From: Telmatactis stephensoni
Taxonomy: Eukaryota > Cnidaria > Anthozoa > Actiniaria > Isophelliidae
NCBI GenBank assembly: GCA_029948255.1
Contig: JALIZF010001704.1
Span: forward strand, 248,001 to 312,000
Length of the DNA stretch: 64,000 nucleotides
Reading direction: 5' to 3'
Position 1 is the first letter of the stretch, and each line of letters begins with the position of its first letter. Below are positions 1 to 13,700 of this stretch, piece by piece. The translations under genes and the position numbers were made by a program. Under the pieces are notes generated by a model. It ran no database searches. It was given only the letters and a program-made list of their open reading frames with translations, and was not told the origin of the DNA.

Positions 1-80
1 CATTTGCTTCCCAGTATACTGAAATTAGAGATAGCGAGAATTTTAAATGAGCTTCACCTTTCAAACATAACTGGGCAATT

Positions 81-151
81 AATATTTCAAACCTTCTCTT
101 TGTTAGTGAGGTTTGGCAAACCTCTTGAACAAAGAGAAGGTTTGAAATATT
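81..151. repeat. Perfect 24-bp-arm hairpin
   Basis: AATATTTCAAACCTTCTCTT TGTT at 81-104 is the exact reverse complement of 128-151. Confidence 0.9.
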
Positions 152-384
152 GTACTGATATTGCATTTTTGTGATATTACAAGAACTCAGAATTGTCGGA
201 AGAGCTTCTAGTTAATTAATTAGCGACAGGTTCAAGAGTCCTCAAGAGCCATGAAACTACACAAAAAGAGAAGGTCTGAAATATTGCACTGATATTTTGT
301 TAAACTTAAAAAAGATTTCGGAAAAGTCGGAAGAGCGTCTAATTAATCAGTGAAAAGTTCAAGAGTCCTCAAGAGCCATGAAAC
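131..384. repeat. Two-unit tandem duplication, period about 127 bp
   Basis: TTCAAGAGTCCTCAAGAGCC recurs at 231 and 358; GTCGGAAGAGC and the GAAGGT(T/C)TGAAATATTG block recur at the same spacing. Confidence 0.85.
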
Positions 385-3300
385 CAGGCGCTCTTAACAA
401 AATGAAACCGAAAAATTGCAATGCCGTCCCTGCAGTTGATCAACGTGTTCGATACGCAGGTAAACAGACTCGATATAAATCTGTTAGATGTACACGATGT
501 TGCAGTTCTTTACAGTAATCGAGAAAATGGTTTAATATTCATGCAAACATGCATTATAATCAAGAGTCAGTTAATAAAGTGATTGCTTTAATTTGTATAA
601 ATCACAATAACTAAAAATGTTTTTAATAAAGAAACCCTCGAGTTTGGTGAACCTGAGTGCGCAGTTATAACAAACGAACATAATTCACCGCTCAGCTGCA
701 CCGACCTATATACAGGCTCGTAACATGGTATATTTTCGTCTCACTGATCCCGGGTTTTTACGGAAATTTTGATTCCTGAAGTTTTCCGCACCTCTATCAA
801 CACCGCAGGCAAAATGATTTTGGGCAGTTTCCTTTGACAGGTCTCTTTATTAAGGCTGCACACAAATCAGTTTGAACATGTCAAGGAGAAAAAAGAAAAT
901 GTAAATTCGTCCTTTACACGAACAACCAGCTACTTGACAAAATTATAAAAAATCTTCTTTAAGGAAAATTTGCTGGTGTAAAAATGCAGCTTCACCCTGC
1001 ATGCCTGCCTCAAACAACCGAAACTTCACGCTGTTTCTTTAGGAATTGCGCGCAATGTATACATACTGTAGAGGATTTACCATATCAAGATATCAATATA
1101 CAGTGTACAGAATTTACAAACCTTGTTTGAAGATTTGTTTTCGTGGACGAAAAAAGGAAGAGACTCTTGTACAGCAGCTGTCTTCAATCAGCCTAAATTA
1201 ATCGGAAGTTTCTGAACTGAAACACAGTCGTTCTTTATGTTAGTATTGCAAAAAATGTATTGTTCTAGCAGAGCTGCTAAGTGAAAACACAGTCCACGAC
1301 TGGATGTGATGTCGATTAACCAATTTATTGACCTAGCGACCAAAATTAACCGGCGAAACTGTCGAAGATGAAAGATGAACTGAAGCACTAATTGACCGTT
1401 AATTAATTTCATCTTTATTTCGGTTTTCGGCTTCATCAATGACAAGTAAACTCGTAATTGTGACTTTTGTCCACTAACCTAATTCCTGTATAAATTATTC
1501 GGCGCTTTTATGTTTCAGAGTTCTTTTAGGCCATACAGGAGACTGCAGAAAAGTGATATATATCAGTATATATCTATCGTGGTTCTATATTAAAACGCTG
1601 CTGATACCTATTTATAGTTACCACAGGAAGCCATGAAATAACTTATATTTTGGCGGGCGCAACGTGACGTCATAATTTATGCAATATTAAAAAAAAAAAG
1701 CTATATGCAATATTTTTTCCGAGCATTTCAATCTTACACAAGTTATTATATTCATTTCTCTATATGCAGTCAGACACCAGAAATGAAAAAAAGCTATCGC
1801 TCTTCTGATAATATCTGAAAATTTGAGTGGAATTGCTCATATAGTTTTTGAAATATTAACATTTTAACTTTAAAAATTTTACAGGAAATGAATGGTTGGT
1901 TGGCCCTTTTTGCCAACCAAACAAATATTGCTGAATGAAAAGCTAATTTGTCAAAAACTATTGAAGCGATTGCTCGGTATTAGCGATGCCTTCTTCTCAA
2001 TTCTAGAGTCTGTTTGTCTATAGCTTAAAATTCCATATTTATGTGCAAATGAGGCAAAACGTAAACAATGCGTCCTCCTATATATAGTTACCCTATTTTT
2101 CAAGAGATATAATTTTAATATGCTATATAGTCTATGAAATTGATTTGGTGTAAAACTTACTTGACGAGCAAAGACTCGTGCAATCAGCAATGGTTGTACG
2201 TACAAATGTAATGAAAGAATGACGTAGCTTTGAGATAGAATGAAGTGAAAGTACTGATGAATGAAAGATGCAGTGCTAGAGGAGAAATCCCACCGGAAAA
2301 GTTTCCGAGCGGTGACCCTGTTGACTATTGCATGCCCCAAGTTACAGGTGATTCAGAGCAAATCGAAGAAAAGTGCAATACACACTAATACCACTAGCAC
2401 GCAGTCAGATTTCATCCTTCTCGATCCACGCTAGAGAACATCTGTTAGTTTTCGTCAATCACCTACAGTGCGGAGATTACTTGCAGAACTTACCAGCAAA
2501 TTTAATACCCTTTCTTATCGCCAACGGGTGTGCGTATTGGTAATGAAATAGAAGAAATTAAAGCGGGAAAAATCAATAAGACCTCTACCTCTATAGTACT
2601 TTTTTCGTACAATATATCGCGGCAACGGCTGCCGGTTGTCAATTTCTGGAACTGCTTCCGGCCTAGCGAAATGTTTCTTTAAAAAATATTAAGGGATTAA
2701 AGAGAATGTAGGGTGTAAGGCTGCCATTCTTCCCTCTTCAATATATCTCACTGGGGCCATCTTGGACTGAAACTTAAATGATCTTTATTGAAATGATTTT
2801 ATTTCTTTTAAATAAAACAATAGGCTTAACTATTTAAGATTTCATGCGATAAAAGAACATAAATAACAACTATCATATTGTTTAGAGAACCAGATTTTTA
2901 GATCGCTAAAAAGAAAATTTATGCAAATTATTTTTGCAAATTCCTTGAATATAAAGTATTTATTAAAATTTCCTTATAGGGCATAATATCTTATGATATA
3001 GTTTATATATTTTGTGTGGTCCTGAATTCCTGGCAAGCCCTGAATAAACGTAATATATCAGTAAAACGCTCAAATGTACACATGAAATTCATGTGTAATT
3101 TCAACAGTGTCAACAGAGAAAAAGTAATATCACGAAAGATTTTGATCAGACAATTTTCGAACATACTCAAGTGCCTTGTTTGCGTAACTATATATCTTCT
3201 CTTCGTTCAAATAAATCATTTTTAAGTATTAACAAAGTCTGAAAACCCATTTGAAATTCGGAAACTGTCTTTATTGTATTATTTATGTTATAACTTCCAT

Positions 3301-4325
3301 CGGAGTGCAATAATCGACAAAGAAATTCATAATTTAAACTTAACTGACTCCCAAACACCTGCTGGTTACTCAGCTGCTTTTTGCTTTCCACTCCCACAGC
3401 TACTGATAGTTTATCCGATGTAATTGTTTTTCTTTTGAATTTATTATGTAAAAGCAGATAATAATTAGTAATAATAATAAAAGATACAGATGTATAAACT
3501 ATAAAATAATATAAACAATACTGTATTTGAGAATAGCTTAGTAGAAATGAAGTTAGTAATGTTAGTCCTCGATGAAATGGCTTGGCCTGGTGGGTTATCA
3601 AATCCAACACTGAAGAGCTCATAATCACTCAAATATTGGGAAAATGATGATATAAAACACGAGAGATAAGTTTCTTTGGGTAACGGGTTTTTAGGATTAT
3701 CCCGTTTGTCCATTACGCTTTGCAGTCATCTGCTTTTAAACTACCTTGCTATGACATTTTTATCGAACACGGTTTTACTTTGCAACTAATTTTTAACCTT
3801 TTGTCGGCGTGAACGGGGCATTAACTTCACTGGCCTTGTATTGAATTCATTCATCGTTATAGCTTCATTCGTACCCCCTCCCCTTCCCCTGCCTAGTCTT
3901 ATGCCTGAGTGCCCTCGCCCCCTACCCCCCGGGATTTTGTAATATCTCTGGTAGCTCAAAATATAAAGAAATTGTTCCAAAAAGGCTTTAGGTACACTCA
4001 AGTAAACAGTTCTTAGAGCTTTATTTGGAAGTAGAAACAAAATGGCATCGGAATCGTGAACACTAAAGATGACCCGAACAAATGAGCCACTATTTGCTGA
4101 TATTTCAAAAAATCTATTGGGATATCGGAACATTGACAACTGTACTGAATTATCACTAAGTTCTCTACAATTTATTCCAAATTTTGTTCGATGTCCACAA
4201 AGTAAAAGCCATTCTGGCTGCGCCGATGGGGCGTCTGAACTAAAACTGAGGGTAAAAAGAAATGTTTGATATAATTTATATATATGGTCACAAAAATGAA
4301 CAACGAAACTGCACGCTAACAAGTT
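385..4325. other. No gene seen
   Basis: AT-rich sequence with only short, compositionally unremarkable open frames. The minus frame at 3786-4400 ends in a low-complexity GRGRG stretch and has no recognisable domain. One dispersed-repeat copy lies at 1245-1320. Confidence 0.6.
1245..1320. repeat. Dispersed repeat, copy 1 (copy 2 at 8588-8645)
   Basis: TATTGTTCTAGCA(G/A)AG followed by AACACAGTC(C/G)ACGACTGG and ATGTG occurs here and near 8588-8645 in the same orientation. Confidence 0.65.
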
Positions 4326-4600
4326 GTGCAAGTTCATTTCCCTCTGATTAGTCAGATACCAACGTACATCGTACCAAGATGCAAAACATCTACTTACCAA
4401 AGATCATTCTTTGTCAGAGGTTGCCGTATTTGGAACGTTTTAGCAGAAGACCTAAAGCTAACTATGAATAACTTAAACACCTTCAAGTCCAAGTCCGCAA
4501 TGATGTCATATTATGTCTTAATATGTCTCAACAATACTTATAACTGTGAAGACTCACGTACATTTCAATCTATAACTGAAATGGTTATCCTGCTAAAATA

Positions 4601-4675
<75 letters not shown>

Positions 4676-4870
4676 GAAGTGTAAAACTGCCGGAAATCTT
4701 AGTTACCAACTTAAATGTTGTACGTAATGATTTTTTTTTAATATCTGGGTCCGCAGTAATTAATTGGCTAACGCTGTTGCGGTCAACCCTGTCATTGTCA
4801 ATCTATAGTATAACTTTATTTAGATTTCCTAACGGCAATGGCGAAGCTAATAAAAGAAAAGAAAATACCT
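4326..4870 (+). mobile_element. 3' end of a non-LTR (CR1/L2-like) LINE
   Basis: The reading TYIVPRCKTSTYQRSFFVRG then CRIWNVLAEDLKLTMNNLNT resembles the C-terminus of LINE reverse transcriptase polyproteins (SFFVR...WN.LP.D). A 3'UTR-like stretch follows, ending in CTAACGGCAATGGCGAAGCT and AATAAAAG, the sort of tail seen in such elements. A 75-bp (ATT)n tract interrupts it. The 5' part is missing or too diverged to read. Confidence 0.65.
4602..4675. repeat. (ATT)n microsatellite, about 24 units
   Basis: Uninterrupted TTA/ATT run inside the LINE 3' region. Confidence 0.97.
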
Positions 4871-5079
4871 CGCCTGAAAGCAGCTAGCATGGCGCACGCT
4901 TAAAAGCTTCCACATTACCTTCATTACCAGTAAAATGATAAATCATTTTAGGGTTGCTTTGCGCCGAGGTAGTTTGCCTTAGCCTCATGACTTTAGGTGT
5001 CCTTTAGCCTCCTAGTTGGTCGTAGCCTCCGTCATGGACATTTTCGGGGGATTATCATTTTAGCTTCATTCGCTCCTCC

Positions 5080-5189
5080 CTAGCCTGTGTAGCAAGCTTT
5101 TCTTTAAGAGGAAAGGGATTTAAGGAGATTGGGTTTCCTGTAGGAAGCACAATTCTCTCTCCCTTCCCATCAAAGAAACGCAGGCTAGC
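5080..5189. mobile_element. Small foldback element
   Basis: Inverted ends CTAGCCTGTGTAGCAAGC / GAAACGCAGGCTAG around a purine/pyrimidine-mirrored centre. Confidence 0.6.
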
Positions 5190-8084
5190 ATCTCCCCGTC
5201 ATATCCTAATCTATGAATGTCAACCCTGGGGTGGCGCTTTCAAGCTCTATATACTCTTTAATATACGAAGAAAAGTACTAGACGTGTGTTCTGTTAGATC
5301 AGTACATCTGTCCGAACTGTTTAGGAGCGTCATCTATACGTTTCATGGAAACGCTATGGTAAAAAATCATGCAGTATTAACCAGTCATTTTGCTTTTTTA
5401 CGTGTCAGTTTCAAGGTCTTTGTGTACTTTGTATACTAACCTGCTGAGTGGATTGATCAGGATGATTTCTTGAGGAAAAACTAAGTCTCAAAATGTCATG
5501 CTCTCAGCTCCTTGTTCCGCCTTCTGTTTTGAGGAGGTTGCTGTTTTTTGCTCTCATAATAAACCAAAATTGGCTTTTTGCCACTGATGAATATCGTCCT
5601 TTCCGGCGGAGGATCTTGAATTTCAGACAATGGAGTATTAATGAATAGGCACGCACATGAAAGATTTTCAAGAAAAATAGTGCTTGCGCGACAGAAAAAA
5701 CCGTGCAGTGTAAAATCAAAGCTAGTACTATAACCTACAAGTACATGTCCAATGTTGTGAAACGGGCTTAACTTTTACACTTTCGTTCGAGTTTTCACAG
5801 CTCTATTTTAATTATGTATGCTTACTGATCAAACATGACACTGCAAGTACGCAATTGTATATTTCTTAATGATATCTCAAGTATTAATCTAGAACAATCG
5901 ATCGCTGATGCAGTCTTACGTGAAATTAGTTAAACATGGCAGAAAAAAAAAAGATATATATATCAGTGTTCAGTATTTATATAAAATATTAATTATTACA
6001 ATCACCCCAAAATTCGGAGACGTTATTGAATTGTACAAACTTTCCAACAGCTTATTGTAACTTGATTTACAGCTATTTTGTTTGTTTTTATCAAAAGTTT
6101 TAACCATAGTGTTTTTAAAAATACTCTAGATAACTCAGTAAACGGTCGAATCAACTTAAAATGGAGAGTTCTAAATTTTAATTTCGTTCCAAGACGTTTT
6201 GTTATATTAAAACTTAAGTTCTACAAAGTCTCAGCCAACAGTTGAACCATTTTGTTGTTGCTAGGATTTCTAGTTACAATAGTTATTTTGTAATAAATGA
6301 TTATTAAACATTTGAAACCTTTCTCAAATTTGTCATTTGAAACGTTCAACTTGGTGCCACAAAATGAGATGATACTTTTGAGGGTTGGAACATTTTTTGA
6401 ACATTTTTACCGTAGCTACAAAATGCTGATCTTTTATATCAATAAAGTTTAATGGTTGCTTTGTTCCTGAAGCCGGTTAATACGAATGTCATCCCATCAA
6501 AATATTATTACCAACAATGTTGTTTACTCGAATTCTTTAATGTCAATGATATAATTTGCATTTACATTCTACGCTCCAGGTTGTTTGTCTTTCTGTTTTA
6601 ATACTGACACGCACAAAAAAAACTCATTCATTATTGGTTGGCGAATATATTGTGTGTTTTGTTGGCATCGTATCTAAAAACCTTTACGTGAAAACAAATT
6701 GAAAATTGTTCCGCGTCCTAGTAGCCCCAGGCCATACAATGAATCAGTCTTCATGCTCAAACCATTAGTTTTTATGCATGACGTTTGCTAGCTAAGTAAA
6801 CAAACCACCGGTAGACGAGTTCTCCGGTTTTCGGCTTAAATGTGTGAAATGGAAGATTTGCCACCCCCCTTCCGTTAGATTTGTTTATCATAAACATAAT
6901 AACAATGTTTATAACGTTTTTAGAACATTTGTCATTCTATATATCAGAAGGATATCAATTAGTTTAGGAAATTCAACCTTAATCTAATCAATGAAGAATT
7001 AATGAAAGATACCGCGCGTACGCATTTAATTTGATGAAAGCTGTGAAAGTGGCTTTATATTTAGCCTCAGTTCTTTCATCAAATATTTACAAGCGGTATT
7101 TTTCATCAATTCTTCGAAAAAATAACTTGAAATTTCCTAACAATAACACATTTACAAAAAAGGCGTTTTTAAATCACAAAAATACGCCGTACAATAAGTT
7201 TCCAAATTTTGGTGAACTGAGACACTGTTTCTAGCGACAACATAATTTACTGAATTTTAGCGAGTTTCTTTAGCTGCGTTTTGTACGCGCTAAAATTAGT
7301 ATTGTTGGGTATTCGTGGTCAGTGACAGTATAAATCGTCATTTCCCCCGAAAATCGTAGTCGCTAAGTCTTCCTCTTGAGCAATCGGTAAATGTAGTAGT
7401 CGGTAAAAATTGTCACCTTAAGTTAGGAAATGTTCGATTAATTAATTACACATTATTATGATTAAAATCCGTGCTAAATACACCTAAAAAATACCATGGA
7501 TGCTTTGATAGGATTTAAAGTGCTTCCAACCCCTAATTTAAGAGTTTGACAATCGTTTCTTCATGAATGGAAACGCTTAGTTGTGGCTTGGTGTTTCCGT
7601 CTGAGTATAGACATCTCCTTTCTGAGATTTAAACCTTTTAAATCTCAAAAATGCAAATGAAATTAAATGGCGTCGTCCAAAGAATTAATGAATCTAAAAA
7701 CCATAACGTATACTTCTTACAAGTTTTCCATTTGCAAAACATTTTCATTGCTAGAGAACACACTATGGTGAATGTTTTTGGAGTTTTTGCTGCTCCACTC
7801 GAACTTGTTGCAAAATTAGAAACAAAATTTTCCGGCTGCATGGAATGACGTCATCCATTAAAATTTTTCACGATTTCAAGTGTTTATAACACAAGAAGTA
7901 CATCCTCACTCAAGAATATTTTACTAACCCTTTAAGGACAAGTCACATTTAGCTGCCAAAGATCTTATAAAGCCTGGATCACTAAGGCCTACTCCTGGCC
8001 CTAAAATCGACGTACGCTTACCTTTGGGAAACTCGACTATAGGCGATGCGATTTAAGAAAAAATTGGCCAAAACATCGATTGGA

Positions 8085-8160
8085 CATAAGGCGACTTTGT
8101 ACGATTTAAGGCGACTTTGTGCGACTTAAGGCAACTTTGTGCGACTTAAGGCGACCTTAG
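8085..8160. repeat. 20-bp tandem repeat, about 3.5 copies
   Basis: The unit is close to TAAGGCGACTTTGTGCGACT. Confidence 0.9.
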
Positions 8161-8789
8161 GGCCCGGAATAGGCTTCATCGCAAGCGTCGAAATGGGAAT
8201 CACAATCGGTTACGATCTAGTGCGAATCAAAACAACGCAAGTAGCCTCACTCACTCACTCTAGTTCTCAAGACACACTTGGGGGAGTTTTGTATCAAACT
8301 TCATGTCGATGAGGAAACAAAGTAGAAGGACCCTGCAAGGAAAGAATCCTCATAGTACTGAGAGAAAGGGACAAGAGCATGCCAAACTAAGGGATTGGGT
8401 TAACGGCGCGTTTTCTTACGATGGGCAATGACCAAGTAATTATCCGTTCTTAAGTTTTCGTTCTTTTAAATATTATTAACTCGACGATTTTATTATTTGT
8501 ATTATCTCAATGTTTCTTTTTTTTGGAAAAAATCTGAGTAGTTTCCGGAAACTAAGTGAACTACTCTGCATCCACCCCTGCGTTGATATATTGTTCTAGC
8601 AAAGTTTCGAAATAAGAACACAGTCGACGACTGGATGTGGTGGTTTATTTTGTTTATTTAAGAAAAAACACTCAACAGACGCAAGGGCTCACAAATACAT
8701 AAAATGAAAGAAATAATTCAATATCATGAACTTGATATATGAACTTGTTAATAAGAAATTGAGGAACAACGCACACTGCAATTTATATT

Positions 8790-9038
8790 AAAGGGTTATT
8801 AACCGAGCGCGAGGTCTGTATGGGAAAATATCCGAGACCGAGGTCTGATATTTTCGGCATACAGACCGAGCAAACGAGGTTAATAACTTATTTATTATAT
8901 GGCTTTGAGAAGTCCCGCTAAAACAATTGCCAAACGCAAACTTTTCTTTTCATCCGGGACAGCGGTCCTGATATGGCAAAATACAGACCATGCGTTAGCC
9001 AATCAGAATTCAGGAAATTATCTAGCCATATAATAAAT
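8790..9038. mobile_element. Two adjacent foldback structures
   Basis: GGTTATTAACCGAGCG pairs with CGAGGTTAATAA (8794-8887). TTTATTATATGGCT pairs with AGCCATATAATAAA (8892-9036). Probably a MITE with an internal hairpin. Confidence 0.65.
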
Positions 9039-9224
9039 GACCATATCAATCAAACAAACTTAAACAGACATCGGTTCAAGTTGTTTGGGGTATTATATTC
9101 CATAATCTCCGTGAGATGATTCATGTGATAAACAGCAAGAGAACGCTATGAAATACAATCCTTTTGTATATAATATCGTGATTATGGCAACATGCTTCCC
9201 TACTGTTTATGGCAGCATGATTTG

Positions 9225-9320
9225 GAAGCATGATCCAGTGATCAAGGCATTGGCCTCGCAACCCGGTGGCCCCGGATGAAGTTCGAGTTCCCGCTCTGGC
9301 CACTAGCCGAGTCTGAATCT
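9225..9320 (+). mobile_element. tRNA-derived SINE-like repeat
   Basis: CAAGGCATTGGCCTCGCAAC followed by GAAGTTCGAGTTCCCGCTCT has a B-box-like GTTCGAGTTCC and an A-box-like region. No cloverleaf closes, so it is not a tRNA gene. It lies about 390 bp past the receptor stop. Confidence 0.55.
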
Positions 9321-9711
9321 GTTTCTCGGTCATTCCTAATTCATTTTCAGCTTCTCGTCTATGCTTACATATAACCAACCTGTTTGCCTCCTCCCAGTGT
9401 GAATTCTTTATGTTATGTTTCTTCGATAAATGTTATATATATATTTAGCTCATGATGGACAATGTCCATGGAATATGAATAGCTTTGGCTAAATTGATAA
9501 CCATCTAAAATGAATGACTAAAATGAAGAAGATTCTCTGTCTTACAAATCATTTGTCACTTGTCAAATCAGTCTCTACAGTTTTACATCATTTCATTTTT
9601 GCACTTGATAAGTCTCCGTTGTATTGGTCGATCTTCAATCTTCTCATATTCACTTAGGATGTAGAGATTCACCCCAAGATGATGACAATATTGTACAGAA
9701 AATATTGTTCA

Positions 9712-10783
9712 TCAAGTGTTGGAGTCGCCCTGGAGATTATATGCACGCATCGGGTGAAGTGAAAAGTTGGTTAAGTTGCTCACAACACTGTTGTCTTTTA
9801 TCTTTTTTAAGAAGAGAGGTGTTGAGAAGGTATACAGGAAAGGGTTGAGTGCAGAGTTGAGAGGAAGCACAAACACGGCCATCCAGGCGTACACAATGCC
9901 TTCAGGGTCGTGGAACGAGCCAGTCAAGGACAGTATGCCAACAATTATAATGGGCATCCAACAGCAAAAATCTGTGCCAATAATAAAAGCCATACGTTTG
10001 GCTAATTGTGATTCCTTCTTTGAGGCCGTAGAGCGAACAGCACGAGATGAACGAGCAACGGTTATAAATATGGCGATATACGCGCACAGGATAAAAACAA
10101 AGGAAACCAAATTAAGGGCTATAAAGATAAACACTGAGTACTCCCAGCCTGCAAGCTTGTTTTCACTTAGCTGTAGTGCAAGACATAAAGCTGATCGACC
10201 GTAGTAGCCAACACGACGTGTTTCATCGTAAAAGTACGGCAAGTTTACCATGGGTAACACCGACAAGACTATACAAACTGTCCATATCGCAATAACAACC
10301 AAGCAGGCAGTCTTGTAGCTGAGTTTGCTACCGTGAAAAGGAAAAACAATGTTTTTAAAACGGTCAACAGTAATCAGTGTGAGAAGCAAAACGGAAACTT
10401 CACTCGAGAGAAGCGACAATGCTCCAGCAATACGACACAGACTTCCATTTCGCCAGCTAAAGTCATGCTTAAAATATTCTCCCTGGAACTGGACGTCTTT
10501 AACAGCAATGAACAGCATGTAGACTCCCATTAAAAAGTCTGCAGTTGCGAGATTAGTGATCAACAATGAATGGACCTTGTTGTCTTCTTTGGTTCTTAAT
10601 CGCATGACGATGACAAACAGGTTTCCAAGCAACGCAGAAAGACCAAGAATCCATATAAAGACTTGCAGAGTTCTGTTCTTCATCAAGTCGGAACAGCTTG
10701 AAAAAATGTCTTTTGGAGAGACGCACTTTACATTTTTGATGGCTTTGTTGGCATGACAACAAAGGAAGAAGTTATCCAATTTC
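9712..10783 (-). CDS. Last LRR strand, hinge and seven-transmembrane domain (residues about 2636-2992)
   Basis: Single terminal exon. Seen in order: LRR end and Cys cap ([15 protein letters not shown]), short hinge with [16 protein letters not shown] before TM1, TM1 [11 protein letters not shown]2 [17 protein letters not shown]3 end [18 protein letters not shown]6 [19 protein letters not shown]7 [20 protein letters not shown], short tail to the TGA stop at 9714-9712. CSDLM before TM1, F-x-x-G-T-D-F-C-C-W-x-P in TM6 and [12 protein letters not shown] in TM7 are marks of rhodopsin-family LGRs, and the very short hinge fits type C (relaxin/GRL101). TM3 has DRF instead of DRY/ERW. Whether coupling is to Gs or Gi cannot be told. 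No canonical AATAAA was seen close downstream. Confidence 0.97.
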
Positions 10784-13700
10784 CTGGAATAAATTAAAAA
10801 AACCCATTTAATTGACGTTTTTATTCATTGAATGATCAAAGATACTTACAGTTCTTTTAGTGTTGTTAGGGCTTCAAATATACCAGCATCGAACTCTTTT
10901 GGATTGTTGCCTTGTAAAAACCTGGAAAGTAAAATAATTTTGATTGAAGGCGAGTAGTATAAGGTGCACCGAAGTACCCCGGTTTTTGCGGGGCAACTTA
11001 TTCAATCAGGTGCCGGGGGTAGGTGGAAAAAATACTATCCATTCTAAAAACCCCCTCTTGAAGTTAACCCTCTCTCCTCGCGTAGTGCTATAAAGTGATG
11101 TCAGTCCCTGCACACAAATCCGGACCTAGAACATTAGTTAATGCTCTAATGACGAGCGTTCTTTATCCCACGGCCAGGCTTGACCTGTATCTTGTCGCTC
11201 ACTTATACATATAATGCGATCGATATCCACTCGGATACACTTTTACAGGAATAAATCAAAGATGAATTGCGTGTTTTTACTCACAGTTTTTCAATAGATT
11301 TGAGTCCTTTGAATGTGTCTTTGGTAAACGTCTTTATTTTGTTGTTGTTCAAATATCTGTTAATAGAAGAATCAAATGAGATAATTAGAATTTCAAATGT
11401 AATGCTTATGATTTTGTACTATGATTTGAAGTCAATCACGTGTAATGATGAGTTTGACGAGTTGCGCAAAAGTCGTCTTTGCAAATCTTTACAGTACAAT
11501 TATGTACTCTATATAAGTTTTAAAAACAAACTTACAAGATTCTGAGTTTGCTCTGGTTAATGAATAGTTCATCAGGTATAGCTTCGATGTTGTTGTAGTT
11601 AAGATACCTAAAATAGGAACAAATACAAATTCATAAAAGAACACAGACTAAAAGTTCAAAGTGAACTAAAAACTATCTTCCAGTTGTAGTGCTACGTCAA
11701 ATTCGAGCTCAAGTTTATTAATAAATGTATAAAATATAGTCACACTAGAAATTGTAATGCATATATTAATAAGAAGTATATCTTGAATTTAGTTGAAAGA
11801 GAAGGCAGAAGTATATATAGCTATATATGTACAAAATAGTAAATGTGGTGCATGAGGTGGCCTCTTGATAAGCCATTAGCGCAAGTTTGTCTCCCAAAGC
11901 AAATTGAAATTGATTTTGAATTGCGCTGGAGAACGACAAAAAAATTGTTGTCCCATACGTCGGGGCCTGTTAGGTATTAAGCACTTAATGATATAACTTG
12001 CAATAAATGTGTAGAAACTTACAGTGCAGTTAAATTTTCCTGTTTAACAAACGTTTTTTTATCAATGGAGGTAATATTGTTGGAACGGAGACTCCTGGAA
12101 AGACAGTAAAGAAAGAAAGGAAATATAATATTAAGGCATTACTTAATGAGTTTTTTGACTGAAACAATGCTGCAGTTCCAATAGTTCAATAGTCCCTTTC
12201 ACAGTTCTCTGCGGCATCTTGAAAGGTAGCCATGCCTTTGCATCAAAGCGAGACGAACGGTGAGCTTGCAAATGATAGAGACCTGTGAATAATTGTCCTA
12301 GGTGTTAATAAAGGTATCTATTATTGCACGCTCACCGTTCGTCTCGCTTCGATGCAAACGGCACGGCTACCTTTCAAGATGGCGCAGGGAACTGTGAAGG
12401 GGACTATTACATAAGTAGTACACTAGTATATAATATATCAATGATTTTTCTGGACCTCTTTTCCTCGTGCAGTACATAAAATTCTCCCATTGAAAGGACT
12501 TTAGTTGGGTTTCATATAACGTCATTTTCAATCTCGCTGGAATTTTCATCGGCTGAATGACAGGTTTTCAATAGAATATTATCTGGTTGAGAGCACATGG
12601 TGGTCAATGTTTGGTCATCATTTGAGGCAGATAATGAGATTCAACTGCTGTTTGAATCCCACCAATTAGATCACTAAGGTTCTCATAGATGAATACTCTA
12701 GGTGCAAGAGCTTTCTTTCGAGTAACATTTCGTTAATGCAAGAAACACTTATTTCGCGGCTTAGGTCTTCGGACCCCTAGGGGGAAGGGGAGGGGGACGA
12801 AATAGTTAAGCCTCTGCACCCGGCAGGGATAACAGATGAGTGCAATTATGTTATTATAATATCCTAATTCAATTATGTAGAGTTTTACTCACAAAGTCGT
12901 TAGCGATGTTAAAGGTACAAGTAGAATTGGATCAATTCCACTGATGAGGTTATCACTCAGATCTCTGTCAAGAACAGCACAATGACTAAGATCAATATAA
13001 TTATTTTACAAAGTAATGACATATCAAGGAAATAAATCAGTGGCGGATCCAGGATTATCTTCAGGAGGGGTGCACCATCATATAGATTGGGAACTGCCGA
13101 GAGGATATTTTGAAAAAATATTAAGAAAAAAGGACTCAAAGTCATCTCAGGTGGGGGTGCGCACCCCCTGCATCCCTCCCCTAAATCCGCCCCTGTAAAT
13201 TAGATGGTTATCTATTCCTTCCATGGCCATGAGCTGTATGTGCAGTCCTACATTTGAACAGTGAACCTTGTGAACCGATCAATTAATAAAACCCTTGATC
13301 TTTCCTTTTAAAACTTTCAATCCTTTAAAAAAAATTCAATCTAGCCACTGAGGTACTTACAGAGACTGGAGATCAGTTATCCTAGAAAAAGCTTGAGACG
13401 GTATGGACCTCAAAAAGTTGGAATTTAATCTCCTGAAAAACAGAAATAGTATCTTCTTACCATTACAAGACCTCCGTACAGATGTATTAAGCAGTATAAT
13501 ACTTACAAGACTTTCAAGTTATTTAAATTGAATAACGCTTTACGTTGAATGTCAATTAGAATGTTGTAAGACAAATCTCTAAAGAAAAACAATAGAAACA
13601 ACATATTTTAGTATAGCTATAGGCAGTAGTTACATCTGTTAATCCCCAGATGACACCCATGGTCGTTGATAATATGGCACTTATAAGAAAAAATCGTTCT

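Larger units (their letters stand above)
5190..9224. other. No gene seen; scattered repeats
   Basis: Contains a 20-bp tandem repeat at 8085-8160, a second copy of the dispersed repeat at 8588-8645 and a double foldback at 8790-9038. A short palindrome at 7622-7646 (TGAGATTTAAA CC TTTTAAATCTCA) was also seen. The 3'UTR of the receptor must begin at 9711 and run down into this stretch, but its end was not located. Confidence 0.6.

Noticed and set aside
3786..4400. 204-codon minus-strand open frame
   Set aside because: Low-complexity GRGRG end, no domain, overlaps sequence next to a LINE remnant; no splice or family support.
9767..10204. 145-codon plus-strand frame over the 7TM exon
   Set aside because: Antisense shadow of the receptor's coding exon.
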